Positions 18,660-30,227 of a DNA stretch of 64,000 bases are shown one piece after another; position 1 is the stretch's first letter, and each line of letters opens with the position of its first letter. The DNA comes from Ornithodoros turicata (lineage: Eukaryota > Arthropoda > Arachnida > Ixodida > Argasidae), in contig NC_088206.1 in assembly GCF_037126465.1 (NCBI RefSeq), forward strand, positions 9,895,187 through 9,959,186, given 5' to 3'. The notes under the pieces were generated by a model that did not search any database, was not told the DNA's origin, and was given only the letters and a program-made list of their open reading frames with translations. Both the position numbers and the translations under genes were made by a program.

Positions 18660-21600
18660 GACAGGACATGATTAACCTTGCTGCTCGCGCAACGTCTCAA
18701 ACTTCTTTTGTGCAAAAACGTATTGTGGTTAAAGCAGAAACTTACTCGTTACACACAGGGGTTTCACCTGGGACTTCTCTGCTCTTACGTGTAGCTAAGC
18801 GGGAAAAAGAAAAAAAAAAAAAAACTGGAGACAAGAACAATCTTTTCGCATTCCTGAGCGGAATACGAGGGCATCCTGTCATCAAAACCAGAATCTATTT
18901 CGCCCCAACTCGTCGTTGGTACGACAGTTGCAGTAATTAGGAATGTACGCACAATGTAATATACTGCTTACAATACTGCAGCAATACAAGACTGCTTCAT
19001 ATTCTTAAAGCCATATAAGCATATTCTATATATTCTATATTCTATTCATATTCTATAATTCTATAAGCATATTCTTAAAACCCTTCATATTAAAATATCT
19101 GGCCATTCCCTACGTTGTTGACAATCGTTCGCCGTTGGCATAATAATATATTCGAAAGCTGCATTTTCTCAACAGTGCCGACACAGAACTTGGGTGAACT
19201 TCATGTACAGTTCCTCAAAGGTTCCCAGAGCACAATCACTGACTCGGGCATGGCGATGCTGAGAATGAACAATTACAATGAAAAGTTTTCCAGCTCATCA
19301 ATGTCGCACGCGAAACGCACGTCCGTTCAAGGAACTGATTCCTTCACTTTCGGTGCATCATATGACAATAATCCATATGGAACTGCGCACGCATGCAAAG
19401 CTCAATAGAACAATCTTTCGCAGGACAGTGACATTGGTGAACCAACTCTGAGTTAATTCTGGAAAACGAGGAAAGCTAGAAAATGCAGCGAATCGATGAG
19501 GGAGTGTTAAGGGAACAGCCTCTGGATGAGAGCCGCCCGATACTTCGAACAAAGACTGCTCTTCTTCCGGGCGGAAGAAGAAGATTCGGTAATCAGAAGA
19601 ACATGTGTCTGTTGGAAATATCGTCGGCTCTCATCCTTGAGTCTCTTTACTGAACAACCAAGTTCACATTTGATATGTATCGCCTGTATATCGCTGTTCA
19701 TCTATTACCCTTTTCACACTGCACCCTTTCCCCGCCCACAAAAAGAATAAAGCTGGAACTAGCAATACCTTTTCAACCTCTTACCCTGCACGAACTTATC
19801 ACGCATGCAACGGACTGTCCGCGACCCGTCACAGAGCCGACCCTTAATCCCGAACTGTGTGCAGAATGGTTTATCCCGTCACAGCGTGCTGGACACGAAA
19901 GAACAGCGAGAGATCGGAAAAGCAACGCATTGCGCGCACACACACACGCTATCCGAACTGAAAGAACTTTGATCCACGCCGGGAGCTCGTCCCAGCTGCA
20001 TGACGGCGTTAGAAGCGCTCCAGCGCCACTCTTGGAATGCGAATGAAACCCTCGCAGTGACTGATGGGGAGCGATAGGATTAAAAGGGTTAGATCCTGGC
20101 ACAGCTGCGTTGTTAGAATCTGGAGCGTTTGCGGGGTTAGAAGATCGTTATGTCTTTGAGGATGAAAGCGTTTTTCGCGCTTCCGTTCAGGAGCTAGCTG
20201 AGATGGCTGGGAACGCTAGTAATGTAGGTTTGTGGTCAACCACGCTACAAAGGCGGTGTATTTACTGGACGGGTCAGACACTTTTTAGCACGGCGGAGGA
20301 TATGCAATCGCTGGATATTTTTTACGAGGGCTGGCTCATTTCTCAACCAGAGCAGCCATGGCAAACACGCATAATTCGACCATAGAAGAAGACGCTGCTC
20401 GTCGTCATCACACTCGGCTTCACAGTTGACTCCGGACGCAGCCGCTAGCACACTGCATGGTATACGCTATGGCAGTGCGTCTCGGTGTGGAAGAGGAGGT
20501 AATATGTGGAGAAACCACGTGACAAAGCGCCTGTCCACTCACACGGCAGCAATAAGGAAAGTCTTCTAGGACCCGCCCGGTACTTCATCAGCCGCTTCAG
20601 AGATTTGGATTCCATCTTGTGCTACGTCGCAAGTTGTTAATTGCTATGGGGCGTGTCTCACGTGTTTTGAGAAAGAACAGGTGCTCTTTGTTAGAATGAA
20701 GCAAAAAAAAAAAAAAGAAATCTAGAATCGGAATAACAAATTGAGGAGGTCGTCCTCGGTAATCGATAAGGCATTTGTTCATCTGTCATCCGAATACTCA
20801 ACGTCGTGATTAATGATGCGTCCGATTTCGAATACAATTAGATAATTAAAAGGATAACGAAGTGGACGGCTGCGATGTTTTATCTGTGAGATTCAATGCC
20901 TACCTGCAAAAGCATGACTGTGCGGCGTTGCTCGGTTTAATGTCATGTTGAAGACAGTTGATATTTCAAGCTCGCTACCCGTTACAGGTTTATCACAAAG
21001 AGGACGAACTCAATCTCTCCCTACTATTTTTTTCGCCAGCATCAACATTAACACAGAGGACGACCTACGGAACATGACGGCTGCGGTTCATTAAACGTTT
21101 CACTGTCTTCTCTTTTTCACCAATAGGGTTTTGTTCATTAATTTATTTATTTAGGAGACTACTGGCTTGCTGTTCGAAGTCCAAGAAGGAGCGTACAAAA
21201 AGCGCAAAATACACACATTCATACACATACATACACACATATACTACATACTTACACATGTCGTGTCTTAAACCCCCGTTTTTGTCTTTTTCTATCACAT
21301 CACATCACACCTGCCAATGCAGAACACATATATGTGCAACAATTAAATCATCATTATTCCTTAATTGATTAAAATACCGGCTGAAAATTGAAGAATATAC
21401 CATTTCAACAGGCGGACTGTTCTATTCTTGTACTTCACGAAATAAAAAGTAGTATTTAAAGTAGTCATTCTTTGCAGTTAAAGATCAGTAAGCTACTGAC
21501 CGGTTTCAGTAGCGTGACCATTATGTACAGATTTTCTTAAAAGGCAGTTAGCTAACCTTATTTTGATAGTCAGCGTGCATGAGCCAAGTCACTGGTTAAC

Positions 21601-22300
21601 CTAATCGCTAATAATATTTTTTCTCCGCTAACCATTAACACATTACGCCGTCATACATAGAAGAAAGATATGCAGTATGAAGTGAGATCGGCCACTAAAT
21701 CAGCACGTGAAAAAAAAAAAAAAAAAGGATGAACATTTTTTTTCTCGGTAATATATCTACTGTGGTCACTATAATTGGTCACTGGATAACGGTCACTGGA
21801 CCATAGTGTCTATAGAGAAACTGACATATCGAAGAAGGATTTCAAGCACAAATAAAGCTCACCTCGACGTGTCAGTCAGATTTATCGACAATGTGTAGCA
21901 CTAATGCAGGCACAAACAGTGAATATGGTGACATACAACCTCTTGTATTACATTTCGATTGAAACCGAGTTAAAGAAACGACATAAGGCGGCTCATAATT
22001 ATTTGGCCTTCAAACAGATCACGAACTCGACGTGAGCTGTTACGCTGATGCTCCCTTGCCCTCTTATTGATCTCCAGGCTTACTTGAAGTAATACAGCAA
22101 TCGCGCCTAAGGGCTTTGCTCATACCGCGGCGTACATGTATTATCAAAGCAAACACAACAACTTTCGCATGCGAAATAGATAAGAAGTACGCCCAATGAA
22201 AACCGGAGGTTATATCGCTACCCTCCACAGACATTCATCACGCGTGATATATGAGGACCAGTCGGCGATTTATCGGGGGACTTCATCTTGCCTTTTTTGG
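18660..22300. other. No confirmed gene; long unassigned stretch
   Basis: Contains a TATTCTA-rich stretch at 19018-19065 and a CATACACA-rich microsatellite at 21208-21258. Open frames at 19675-20046 and 20110-20385 have ordinary composition but no recognisable domain. Low-copy host DNA is possible, yet nothing is assignable. Confidence 0.35.
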
Positions 22301-22308
22301 GAGCTGGC

Positions 22309-22740
22309 TCAGCAACTCAGAGGACAGAAAACTAAAAAGTTCAAACTGAGGTTACTTTCGTCAAAAAAAAAAATCAGTGTACTCGTTGGCGCAATGCCAA
22401 ACGCGTACGAAACGCTATAGCACAGCAGCAGACGAAGGGCGATGCCTCCGTTGTGACCGTACAAGATTTGCGTGCGGCAAAACGACAAAACCGACCATAG
22501 GTTGCCATAGGCCTCGTGCAGGAGCACGGGTTTCGCCTGCAAACGCGTCCACTTCTTCTTGAAATCGCTGTACTCTGTGGTGCTTGTTTCTGCTAGGAGC
22601 CAGGCAGATTTTTTTTGGCGGCGGCGTTTGGCGGTGCCTTGGATGCTTGAAATAAGCAATATACGTCATATACGCTTCGTATCCCATTCGGGGAGCATCC
22701 AGATCACAGGGGTAGCATCCAATGTATTGCTCCATAGACG
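22309..22740 (-). pseudogene. Unrecognised coding-like island, frame change inside
   Basis: On the minus strand, an ATG near 22734 starts MEQYIGCYPCDLDAPRMGY in one frame. From about 22640 leftward another frame gives KKKSAWLLAETSTTEYSDFK, then a Trp/Leu-rich stretch. Only a one-base shift at an A-run separates them, so they could be one broken reading frame. The upstream side has paired CRE-like sites and a CpG-rich stretch. I recognise no family. Could be a host first exon, an unknown transposon gene or chance. Low confidence. Confidence 0.2.
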
Positions 22741-22784
22741 AAAGCGTGCTGTGCGAACGCAATCCATTCTGGACCGGTCATGGT

Positions 22785-22920
22785 GGTCACACGTCACAGC
22801 AAACGTCACCGCGCACGTTCGCCTTAAAGATGGCCGCGCCCATGATCGGCGGTCAAACCGTTTGTAAAGAACGCGTTTGCTCTCTCTGTGCTCCGTTTTG
22901 GACGTCTTTCGATCCTGGTA
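22785..22920 (+). promoter_or_regulatory. CpG-rich promoter-like segment with CRE and TISU-like start
   Basis: Two ACGTCA cores (22791-22796 and 22803-22808) precede TAAAGATGGCCGCG (ATG at 22830). This resembles the TISU/YY1 element (SAASATGGCGGC) that starts translation on very short leaders. The frame MAAPMIGGQTVCKERVCSL runs to a possible 5' splice site (CTG/GTAATT, 22917/22918). CRE and YY1 sites work in both orientations, so the segment could also serve the minus-strand island at 22309-22740. Motif-based inference only. Confidence 0.3.
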
Positions 22921-23189
22921 ATTATTTTTATCCGTTAATCTCGCAGTAAAACGCACAGTTTTGTACATGAGGGCTCGTGCTGTTGACCGCTTCCAAAGAT
23001 GTGATGACGACCCCGTGTTAAGAAACACTGAGCCGGTGTGATGTACTTAAACTAAGGAGAAATGGGATACCATGCCGCAGAAGAAGCGCCGTATAGTTTA
23101 CGCTGGCAAAATACGTCCATCTCTTGACTTTATGCTGACGGGAATATGTCAGCAAGCGCTAAAACGATACGTAAACAAAGTCACATGAC

Positions 23190-23290
23190 CTCAAAATGAC
23201 GTTGCATATGACGTGTCACCACGACAAGATGGCGGTTTTGCGAAAAGCACCCGCTTGAGGGTAGTTGCAACAATGGCGGGTTTGTGTCAC
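23190..23290 (+). promoter_or_regulatory. Second promoter-like segment: paired TGACGT then AAGATGGCGG
   Basis: Two TGACGT cores (near 23197 and 23210) lead to CAAGATGGCGGT (ATG 23229-23231), an excellent TISU/YY1 match; another ATGGCGGG starts at 23273. The first ATG opens only nine codons, the second a short frame with CAG/GTGACC soon after. The same arrangement occurs about 400 bases upstream. No downstream exon was identified. Confidence 0.28.
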
Positions 23291-23294
23291 CCCT

Positions 23295-23950
23295 GTGATC
23301 CAGGTGACCAGAATATACGGCAACACTGCGACAGATCACCCTCCCTTACCTTTTAGAGCATTTCGAGCCCCTGGGCACTATGTCGCATCACCTTACCACG
23401 ACCTACTACTGTTCGTCGTGCGCCTTAGAGCGTATAGAGTCCGCGGAGACTCCTTCGCAGGCGCCAAACGAGCTACAGTGAGGAGTCGAGTTTCACCAGC
23501 TTACGCACTGTGAAGTAGGTCAGACGGCTCTTCGTAGAGGAAAAGATGAAGAACGATTTTTTTTCTCATATTTGCAGGAAATTAATCGATTCACCGAGTT
23601 TCGATATCGACGTACCGCTATCTAAAGCCGCCAGGTTGCAGTGCCAGCAAGACTGAGTGGCGCGCCCGAAGAAAACGGCGTGGTGCGTAGCTCTATTCTG
23701 AACATCTGGTCGAATGTAATGGCGGCACGCTTTGCCGCACGCTGGTTCCTGGTATCGGACCCACGCCGCTTACGTTCCTCATTTTCGGCCACCGCGTCTG
23801 CATCTCCCGCAGCACCCAGGGCGACACACATCTGCGAACTCTATACCTGCGCGAATGCTCCGAAACAACCAGTTTGTTCGCGCAGCGCATGTCGTATTGC
23901 CAGACGACGTGGAAGACATCACGTGAGACATGCTGTGCAGACACACTGAG
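23295..23950. other. G+C-rich unassigned stretch
   Basis: Frames on both strands at 23622-23949 are open because of G+C richness. A minus-strand one is rich in charged residues (VAENEERKRRGSD), but no domain or splice pattern can be named. Confidence 0.3.
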
Positions 23951-23952
23951 CG

Positions 23953-24230
23953 ACCAGTGGCGTAGCCTAGTGGCTGAAAGCGTCCGCACGTTGGTAGTAG
24001 CCGAGGTTGTGCGGAAGGTTAGGAGGCGGTGGGTTCGTGTCCTATACCACTGGCTGTGCTGTCTAAGGTTTATCCCTGGGTTTTCCGGCAGACTTTCCAG
24101 AAGAACGTCGGCACAGTTTCCCCTGAAGTCGGCCCAGGACACGTACAACCCTTCCTGCTGTCCTCTCTCCATCTGTCCACTTCTGTACGTCGCTAATAGC
24201 CACACTTCCTAAACTGCACTGACACGGAAT
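23953..24230 (+). mobile_element. SINE family A, near full length
   Basis: A-box TAGCCTAGTGG, B-box-like GGTTCGTGTCC (one mismatch), body 'ggctgtgctgtctaagg', 'cctgggttttccgg', 'gtcggcacagtttcccctg', 'aagtcggcccaggac', 3' domain 'cctgctgtcctctctccatc', 'tgtccacttctgtacg', ending 'gacacggaatttt'. The mutated B box suggests a transcriptionally dead copy. No clear target duplication. Confidence 0.85.
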
Positions 24231-24234
24231 TTTA

Positions 24235-25640
24235 CAGAAAATTCAAATCCGAAAAAAAAAAAAAAAGATTCTGACAAAATAGAATGCGCAATCCAGGTCA
24301 AACCTGCTGTTTAGTCGTTCTTACAACGTATGAGAAGGGTCTCTTGTGCCCTATATATCGCAGCTTTAAGAGTGTTACACCAAATAAAAGATGTCCAACT
24401 TTTTATTTATATGGCAAACGATCGTACTTTTATGAATCTCAGTCGCTGAGCAGTGATTTTTTTCCTTGATTTCATAGTTGCTTGACAAGATAGTTTATCT
24501 CTTTTTTTTTCTTCTTTCTTTTTTCTATTCTCCGTGAAAAGAAAATTTGAGAATGTCGTTTTTCCATGTCAAGTACTGATAATTTTTCATAATTATTTCC
24601 ATTATATTCATAATTTTCAATTACACTATGATTTGGTCTCCAATTCTTGCTCATCAATCGATAAAGTCATGCTAGCGTGAAAATTTCTCACGTCAGAAGG
24701 TCACGTGGAACGTGATATCCTCCCGTCAGTGCGAGGGACTCACCCCTGAAAGCCCCGATCACTTCTGGAAAGTAAAACATTATGCTATCCACTCAATTCC
24801 ACATAACTCTACTTGTCTTCTGAAAAGTGTTCGTTTAGCCGTAGCATCGATAATCCGCCCCCAGTGTCTAATGCAAGGTGAATCCATACCATCCAGGGAC
24901 GAAAACATATTCAGGAATCACAGATGAAGTCTTTCTTCGTATAAAAAAAATATATATATAGAACATCAAATCAATATAAAAAAAAGAGGTATAAAGTCCA
25001 CCAAAATCGCATTCCCATGCAGCGGAAAGAAGTGGACAAAGTACAGACCAATGAGGTGCAAAAGGAAGGATAGATGCGATAGAATGGGGCGAAAGCAGGA
25101 ACAGGGAATGTACTCATAAGCGGATTCTCAACTCCCTGGAATGGCACCCACATTGCGCGTTTTCTTCCACATTCTCCATAAAGAAAAAAAAAAAAAAGCA
25201 AGGGAAAGTACTCCGTCCGCTTTCCTTCGAACGTTCTTTTGTCCACGCGAGCATTTGTCATGCGGCGTCTCCATTCATATTCAGAAAAACAGGTCTGAAA
25301 AATATGCCCAGCGCATTCCGAAGCAAAGCAACGCAAATATACTCACTCCGAATAACTCCACCGTCCGTTGCTCGCTGAAAGTGCGAGGAACGCAGACTCA
25401 AAGAACGCGGACGTTTGTGATCGCCGCACGTTTGCCAAAATAAACGCGCCGACGAAGAACGACAAGAAGAAGATGCGGAAGAGAGGGGCAGAAATGTCGG
25501 GGGACTGTCAGGACAGCAATGCCACGAGAAAAGAAAGTGCATATAAGCAGTTTGGCCAGAGGTCAGGAGGAGGTGAAAATGAAAGGTAGGCTGCATGAAA
25601 AAGCGTTCTGCCATAGCAGTTCCTTTCCCTTTTTTTTTTT
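24235..25640. other. No gene seen
   Basis: AT-rich sequence with short poly-A and poly-T runs. Frames near 24971-25662 are unsupported by motif or splice pattern. Confidence 0.4.
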
Positions 25641-25876
25641 TTTTTTTTTTGTGACACGCCACTTGGAAGAATTTGGTCCCAAAGCGGACGACTGTATACC
25701 GGGATAAAGAAGTCGACGGCAGCCCGGGAAAAAAAAGCCGCAGCGTCGCGGGTATTCTTTCCGTGAAGGAATCATATTGATGGAACTATCAGCTGAAAGG
25801 CAATTACGGTGGCGCTTACTATTTCGTCGATGCCTTTTATTAATCCGCCGTGATATTTACATACAGATTACGAAGT

Positions 25877-26234
25877 TTTTGTTTTTAATTCCGTGTCAGC
25901 GCCGCGAAGCAACTGTTGCTGTGAGCGGCGTACAGACGTGGACAGATGGAAAGAGGACAGCAGGAAGGAGTGGGGGACAGGGGGGGGGGGTTAGTATGCG
26001 TCCTGGACCGACTGCAGGGGGAACTGTGCTGACACTAGTCTGGAAAATCTTGGGAAAACCCAGGGAAAACCTCAGACAGCAGAGCCGGTGACAGGATTCG
26101 AACCCGTGTCACCACCCAGTCTGGGTGTGGGTGGGGGTGGGGGGAAGAATATGTTTATTAAAGATAAAGAAAGGGGGAAAGGTCTCGACGTGGAAAGCGA
26201 TCAACTTAACCACTATGCCACGGGAGCTGGTAAG
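25877..26234 (-). mobile_element. SINE family A with internal LINE tail (unit 1)
   Basis: Minus-strand SINE: 3' end at left ('ttaattccgtgtcagcgcc'), B box at 26096-26107 (complement GGGTTCGAATCC), A box near 26213-26224 (complement GTGGCATAGTGGTTAA). AGATTACGAAGT at 25865-25876 and 26235-26246 is an exact 12-bp target duplication. A 51-bp LINE tail sits between the A and B boxes, so the internal promoter spacing is abnormal. Confidence 0.88.
26131..26181 (-). mobile_element. 51-bp LINE family B tail between SINE A and B boxes
   Basis: On the minus strand it reads pyrimidines, 'tctttaataaacatattc', then a C-rich run, the order of the family B LINE end. Flanks GTCTGGGTGTGG (26119-26130) and GTCTCGACGTGG (26182-26193) match at 9 of 12; in unit 2 the pair matches at 10 of 12, a slightly decayed target duplication. 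Confidence 0.6.
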
Positions 26235-27347
26235 AGATTACGAAGTAAATAGGTTGCCGATTGTATTGCTACACTTCATTTTTCAAAAAGGAAGCCAGCG
26301 GAGTTAAGACAACGGCAGAAAATATTCCCGCGTGTATAGCAGCTGCGAGGCAGGTACGTGATGCTGTAGAAACACCTGGAATTATGTTAACTCTCCATGA
26401 TTATGTTTCAAATAAATCCGTATTGTTTCCCCGTCTTTTTCGTCTCCCCCTTCAGATGTTCTTCCATACATATAAAAATATCACACTAACAACAGAAACT
26501 AGCTTCGCTTACCAGCAACTATAAAATATCCTAGAACCATTTGGAGTGATACACGTGACCGCACTGCATTCTGTGGGCCTATATGTTTGAGAGAATGACT
26601 TTCGGACATGCGGGTGGCGAAATAATGGGAGAGGGAGGAAGAGAGAGGTTGATATCTCTTCTCACAGGCTGCTCGTCTAGGTCAGATTGTAGCTCAGATT
26701 GTAACTCAGATCATATCACCACCACCTATCATATCATATCACCACCACGCAACGCCGGCAATGCAGCTATCGTCTCTCAAACAACTTTCCTTTCCGCGTG
26801 CGTGCGTGTGTCTTTTTTTTTTTCACAAACAACTATCATTCAATACATAAGTCGTAACTAGTTCTTCATACTTGCGAAGAGATATAGAGGGCAGCACCCT
26901 CTCAGGGAGTTCAAAAGTTTTCAATTGGATCGTCATCGAGCGCAGCGACGCCATTGAACATGAGTGAACGCCCACCGAGCAGACATTTCGGAAGGCTGAG
27001 GTCTCAAAGGGAGACGTTGAAAGATGAGCAAAGAACCTGAATATCATCTACCGCAGTGCAGCGGTTAATCCGGTCTTTGCGGAGAGTTCTACAACAAACT
27101 ACTTTCTCTGAAGTTTCTTTCTCTTCCTCCCGCACTGACAAGTCCATCGTGTCTGAGCACAATGTCTTCCGCCAAAGGAAGGCAGAGGAACAATTTTGAA
27201 GGGCTTTAAATTTGTTCCCCTCAGCGGCATTCCACGCCAAATTTTTTGCATTCCATGCCAAGCGATCCAGCGATTCTACTCGTCCATCACCGATTCTCAC
27301 GGAAAAAAAAAAGAGAGAAAAAAATCAGGGTTAATTGTGGTGGTAGA

Positions 27348-27553
27348 CATACAAGGTGTTTCACTTAAGAGTGACCCCTAATTATTAAAAAAATGTACTT
27401 GAGATAAAAATTAGAAACCTTCTGCGTTATACTTGTGAAGGTTTTTGCCGCCCAAACAGGTGGTTTCCATCAGTGTACCTCATTAATTTGTCTAATTAGC
27501 TTAATTGGCTTAATCTAATTATAGCTTACTCAAAAAATTCCCAAGGAAAGGTA
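27348..27553 (+). mobile_element. One-ended element starting TACAAGGTGTTTCAC
   Basis: The left end 'tacaaggtgtttcac' resembles the termini of TA-targeting foldback elements (TACAGGGTGTCCC), and the rest is AT-rich ('taattagcttaattggctt'). The opposite end is missing. The same segment closes duplication unit 2 at about 29302-29503, so it was truncated before the duplication. Confidence 0.5.
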
Positions 27554-27581
27554 CCGTTTTCTTTTTTCTTTTTTTTTTTTT

Positions 27582-29510
27582 GTGACACGCCACTTGGAAG
27601 AATTTGGTCCCAAAGCGGACGATAGTATACCGGGATAAAGAAGTCACCGGCAGCCCGGGGAAAAAAGCCGCAGCGTCGGGTATTCTTTCCGTGAAGGAAT
27701 AATATTGATGGAACTATCAGCTGAAAGCAATTACGGTGGCGCTTACTATTCAGTCGATGCCTTTTATTAATCCGCCGTGATATTTACATACAGATTACGA
27801 AGTTTTTGTTTTTAATTCCGTGTCAGCGCCGCGAAGCAACTGTTGCTGTGAGCCGCGTTCAGACGTGGACAGATGGAAAGAGGACAGCAGGAAGGAGTGG
27901 GGGACAGGGGGTTAGTATGCGTCCTGGACCGACTGCAGGGGGAACTGTGCCGACACTAGACTGGAAAGTCTTCGGAAAACCCAGGGAAAACCTTAGCACA
28001 GCACAGCCGGTGACAGGATTCGAACCCGTGTCACCACCCAGTCTGGGCGTGGGGGGGGGGGGGGGAGAATATGTTTATTAAAGATAAAGAAAGGGGGAAA
28101 GGTCTCGACGTGGAAAGCGATCAACTTAACCACTATGCCACGGGAGCTGGTAAGAGATTACGAAGTAAATATTGTTGCCGATTGTATTGCTACACTTCAT
28201 TTTTCAAAAAAGGAAGCCAGCGGAATTAAGACAACGGCAGAAAATATTCCCGCGTGTATAGCAGCTGCGAGGCAGGTACGTGATGCTGTAGAAACACCTG
28301 GAATTATGTTAACGCTCCGTGATTATGTTTCAAATAAATCCGTATTGTTTCCCCGTCTTTTTCGTCTCCCCCTTCAGACGTTCTTCCATGCATATAAAAA
28401 TATCACACGCAGAAGAACTAACAACAGAAACTAGCTTCGCTTACCAGCAACTATAAAATATCCTAGAACCATTTGGAGTGATACACGTGACCGCACTGCA
28501 TTCTGTGGGCCTATATGTTTGAGAGAATGACTTTCGGACATGCGGGTGGCGAAATAAAGGGGAGAGGGAGGAAGAGAGAGGTTGTTATCTCTTCTCACAG
28601 GCTGCTCGTCTAGGTCAGATTGTAGCTCAGATTGTAACTCAGATCATATCATCACCACCTATCATATCATATCACGTCATATCACCACCACGCAACACCG
28701 GCAATGCAGCTATCGTCTCTCAAACAATTTTCTTTTCCTTTCCGCGTGCGTGCGTGCGTGCGTGCGTGTGTGTGTCTTTTTTTTTTTTTCACAAACAACT
28801 ATCATTCAATACGTAAGTCGTAACTAGTTCTTCATACTTGCGAAAGGATATAGAGGACAGCACCCTCTCAGGGAGTTCAAAAGTTTTCAATTGGATCATC
28901 ATCGAGCGGAGCGACGCCATTGAACATGAGTGAACGCCCACCGAGCAGACATTTCGGAAGGCTGAGGTCTCAAAGGGGGACGTTGAAAGATGAGCAAAGA
29001 ACATCATCTACCGCAGTGCAGCGGTTAATCCGGTCTTTGCGGAGAGTTCTACAACAAACTACTTTCTCTGAAGTTTCTTTCTCTTCCTCCCGCACTGACA
29101 AGTCCATCGTGTCTGAGCACAATGTCTTCCGCCAAAGGAAGGCAGAGGAACAATTTTGAAGGGCTTTAAATTTGTTCCCCTCAACGGCATTCCACGCCAA
29201 ATTTTTTGCATTCCATGCCAAGCGATCCAGCGATTCTACTCGTCCATCACCGATTCTCACGAAAAAAAAAAAATCAGGGTTCATTGTGGTGGTAGACATA
29301 CAAGGTGTTTCACTTAAGAGTGACCCCTAATTACTAAAAAAATGTACTTGAGATAAAAATTAGAAACCTTCTGCGTCATACTTGTGAAGGTTTTTGCCGC
29401 CCAAACAGGTGGTTTCCATCAGTGCACCTCATTAATTTGTCTAATTAGCTTAATTGGCTTAATCTAATTATAGCTTACTCAAAAAATTCTCAAGGAAAGG
29501 TAACGTTTTT
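27582..29510 (+). repeat. Tandem segmental duplication, unit 2
   Basis: Repeats 25651-27560 in full, ending 'aaggaaaggtaacgttttt'. Differences include a longer GTGC/GT microsatellite (about 28742-28777; shorter in unit 1 at about 26797-26811), a longer G run in the SINE (28051-28065) and small indels such as a loss near 29002. High identity implies a recent event or homogenisation. Confidence 0.9.
27804..28154 (-). mobile_element. SINE family A with internal LINE tail (unit 2)
   Basis: Duplicate of the unit 1 SINE, with the same target duplication AGATTACGAAGT at 27792-27803 and 28155-28166 and the same LINE-tail insert at 28053-28101 (flanks GTCTGGGCGTGG and GTCTCGACGTGG). Shared flanks show it came with the segmental duplication, not by a second transposition. 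Confidence 0.88.
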
Positions 29511-29849
29511 TTTTTTTGCGCTAATCAGAAAGCTCATGGCCACAACAACACATTTCAGTCACAATTACAAGATCATTCACGATCTTTCCACAAAAATTTG
29601 ACACCCGAAAGCTTGCCATCTCTGCAAGGCCGTTTTCGGATTTCATCAGTGGCGCCGCTATCGTAACCAGTTTCTTTTCTTTCTTTTTTTTTTCTGTGTG
29701 TGTGTGTGCATCACGTTTTATGTGCTTGCACAGGAGCATGCTATACCATTCAAAACAAATGTTATCCTGCTATATCCTAAAAAAAAAAAATGCCAGCAAC
29801 GCCCACGTGGTGTTAATTTGTCATGATTGCTTCGTTGTCTTCTCATCAT

Positions 29850-30030
29850 GTCGTCTCTCGCCTCCAGGAGCGAATGAGCCTTGTAGTATTCGACTACACG
29901 CTAGAATAAACCCTTCCTTTCCCCTTTCACAAAGGAGTGAAACTTCCCGCCTTGTCTGAGCAGGCAGACCTCACTCCTCTTGCTTATAACATTTACACCA
30001 CCACCACCACCACCACCACCACCACAATAA
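29850..30030 (+). mobile_element. LINE-tail-like end with (CAC)n microsatellite
   Basis: 'tgtctgagcaggcagacctc' resembles the family B motif 'ctcggcaggcagacagccctc' at 4140, but it ends in about ten CAC units (29995-30025) instead of poly-C. A related family or a different 3' subtype; weakly supported. Confidence 0.4.
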
Positions 30031-30227
30031 ACTGGTGGCAGTGGGGCTCTGATTTATTAAGATCTGATTTATGTATTATATTTATTTATTATTTAAGTTT
30101 ATAAATTATAAATTGATGGCTCTGAAAAGAACTAGAAAATAGGCGACTGTATTTGTTGGAGAGATCCGCGAAGTTTTGACCGTAGAACTTACTTTGGCAA
30201 CTTGTAACTTGTTTACTTATTTGTATG

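Larger units (their letters stand above)
25651..27560 (+). repeat. Tandem segmental duplication, unit 1 (about 1.93 kb)
   Basis: Starts GTGACACGCCACTTGG after a poly-T run and ends 'aaggaaaggtaccgtttt'. The next 1.93 kb repeats it in the same order and orientation with only scattered substitutions and small indels. The offset is 1931 bases at the left edge and 1949 at the right. Both edges lie in poly-T, pointing to unequal exchange at a homopolymer. The unit carries a family A SINE (25877-26234) and a one-ended element at 27348-27553. Confidence 0.9.
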
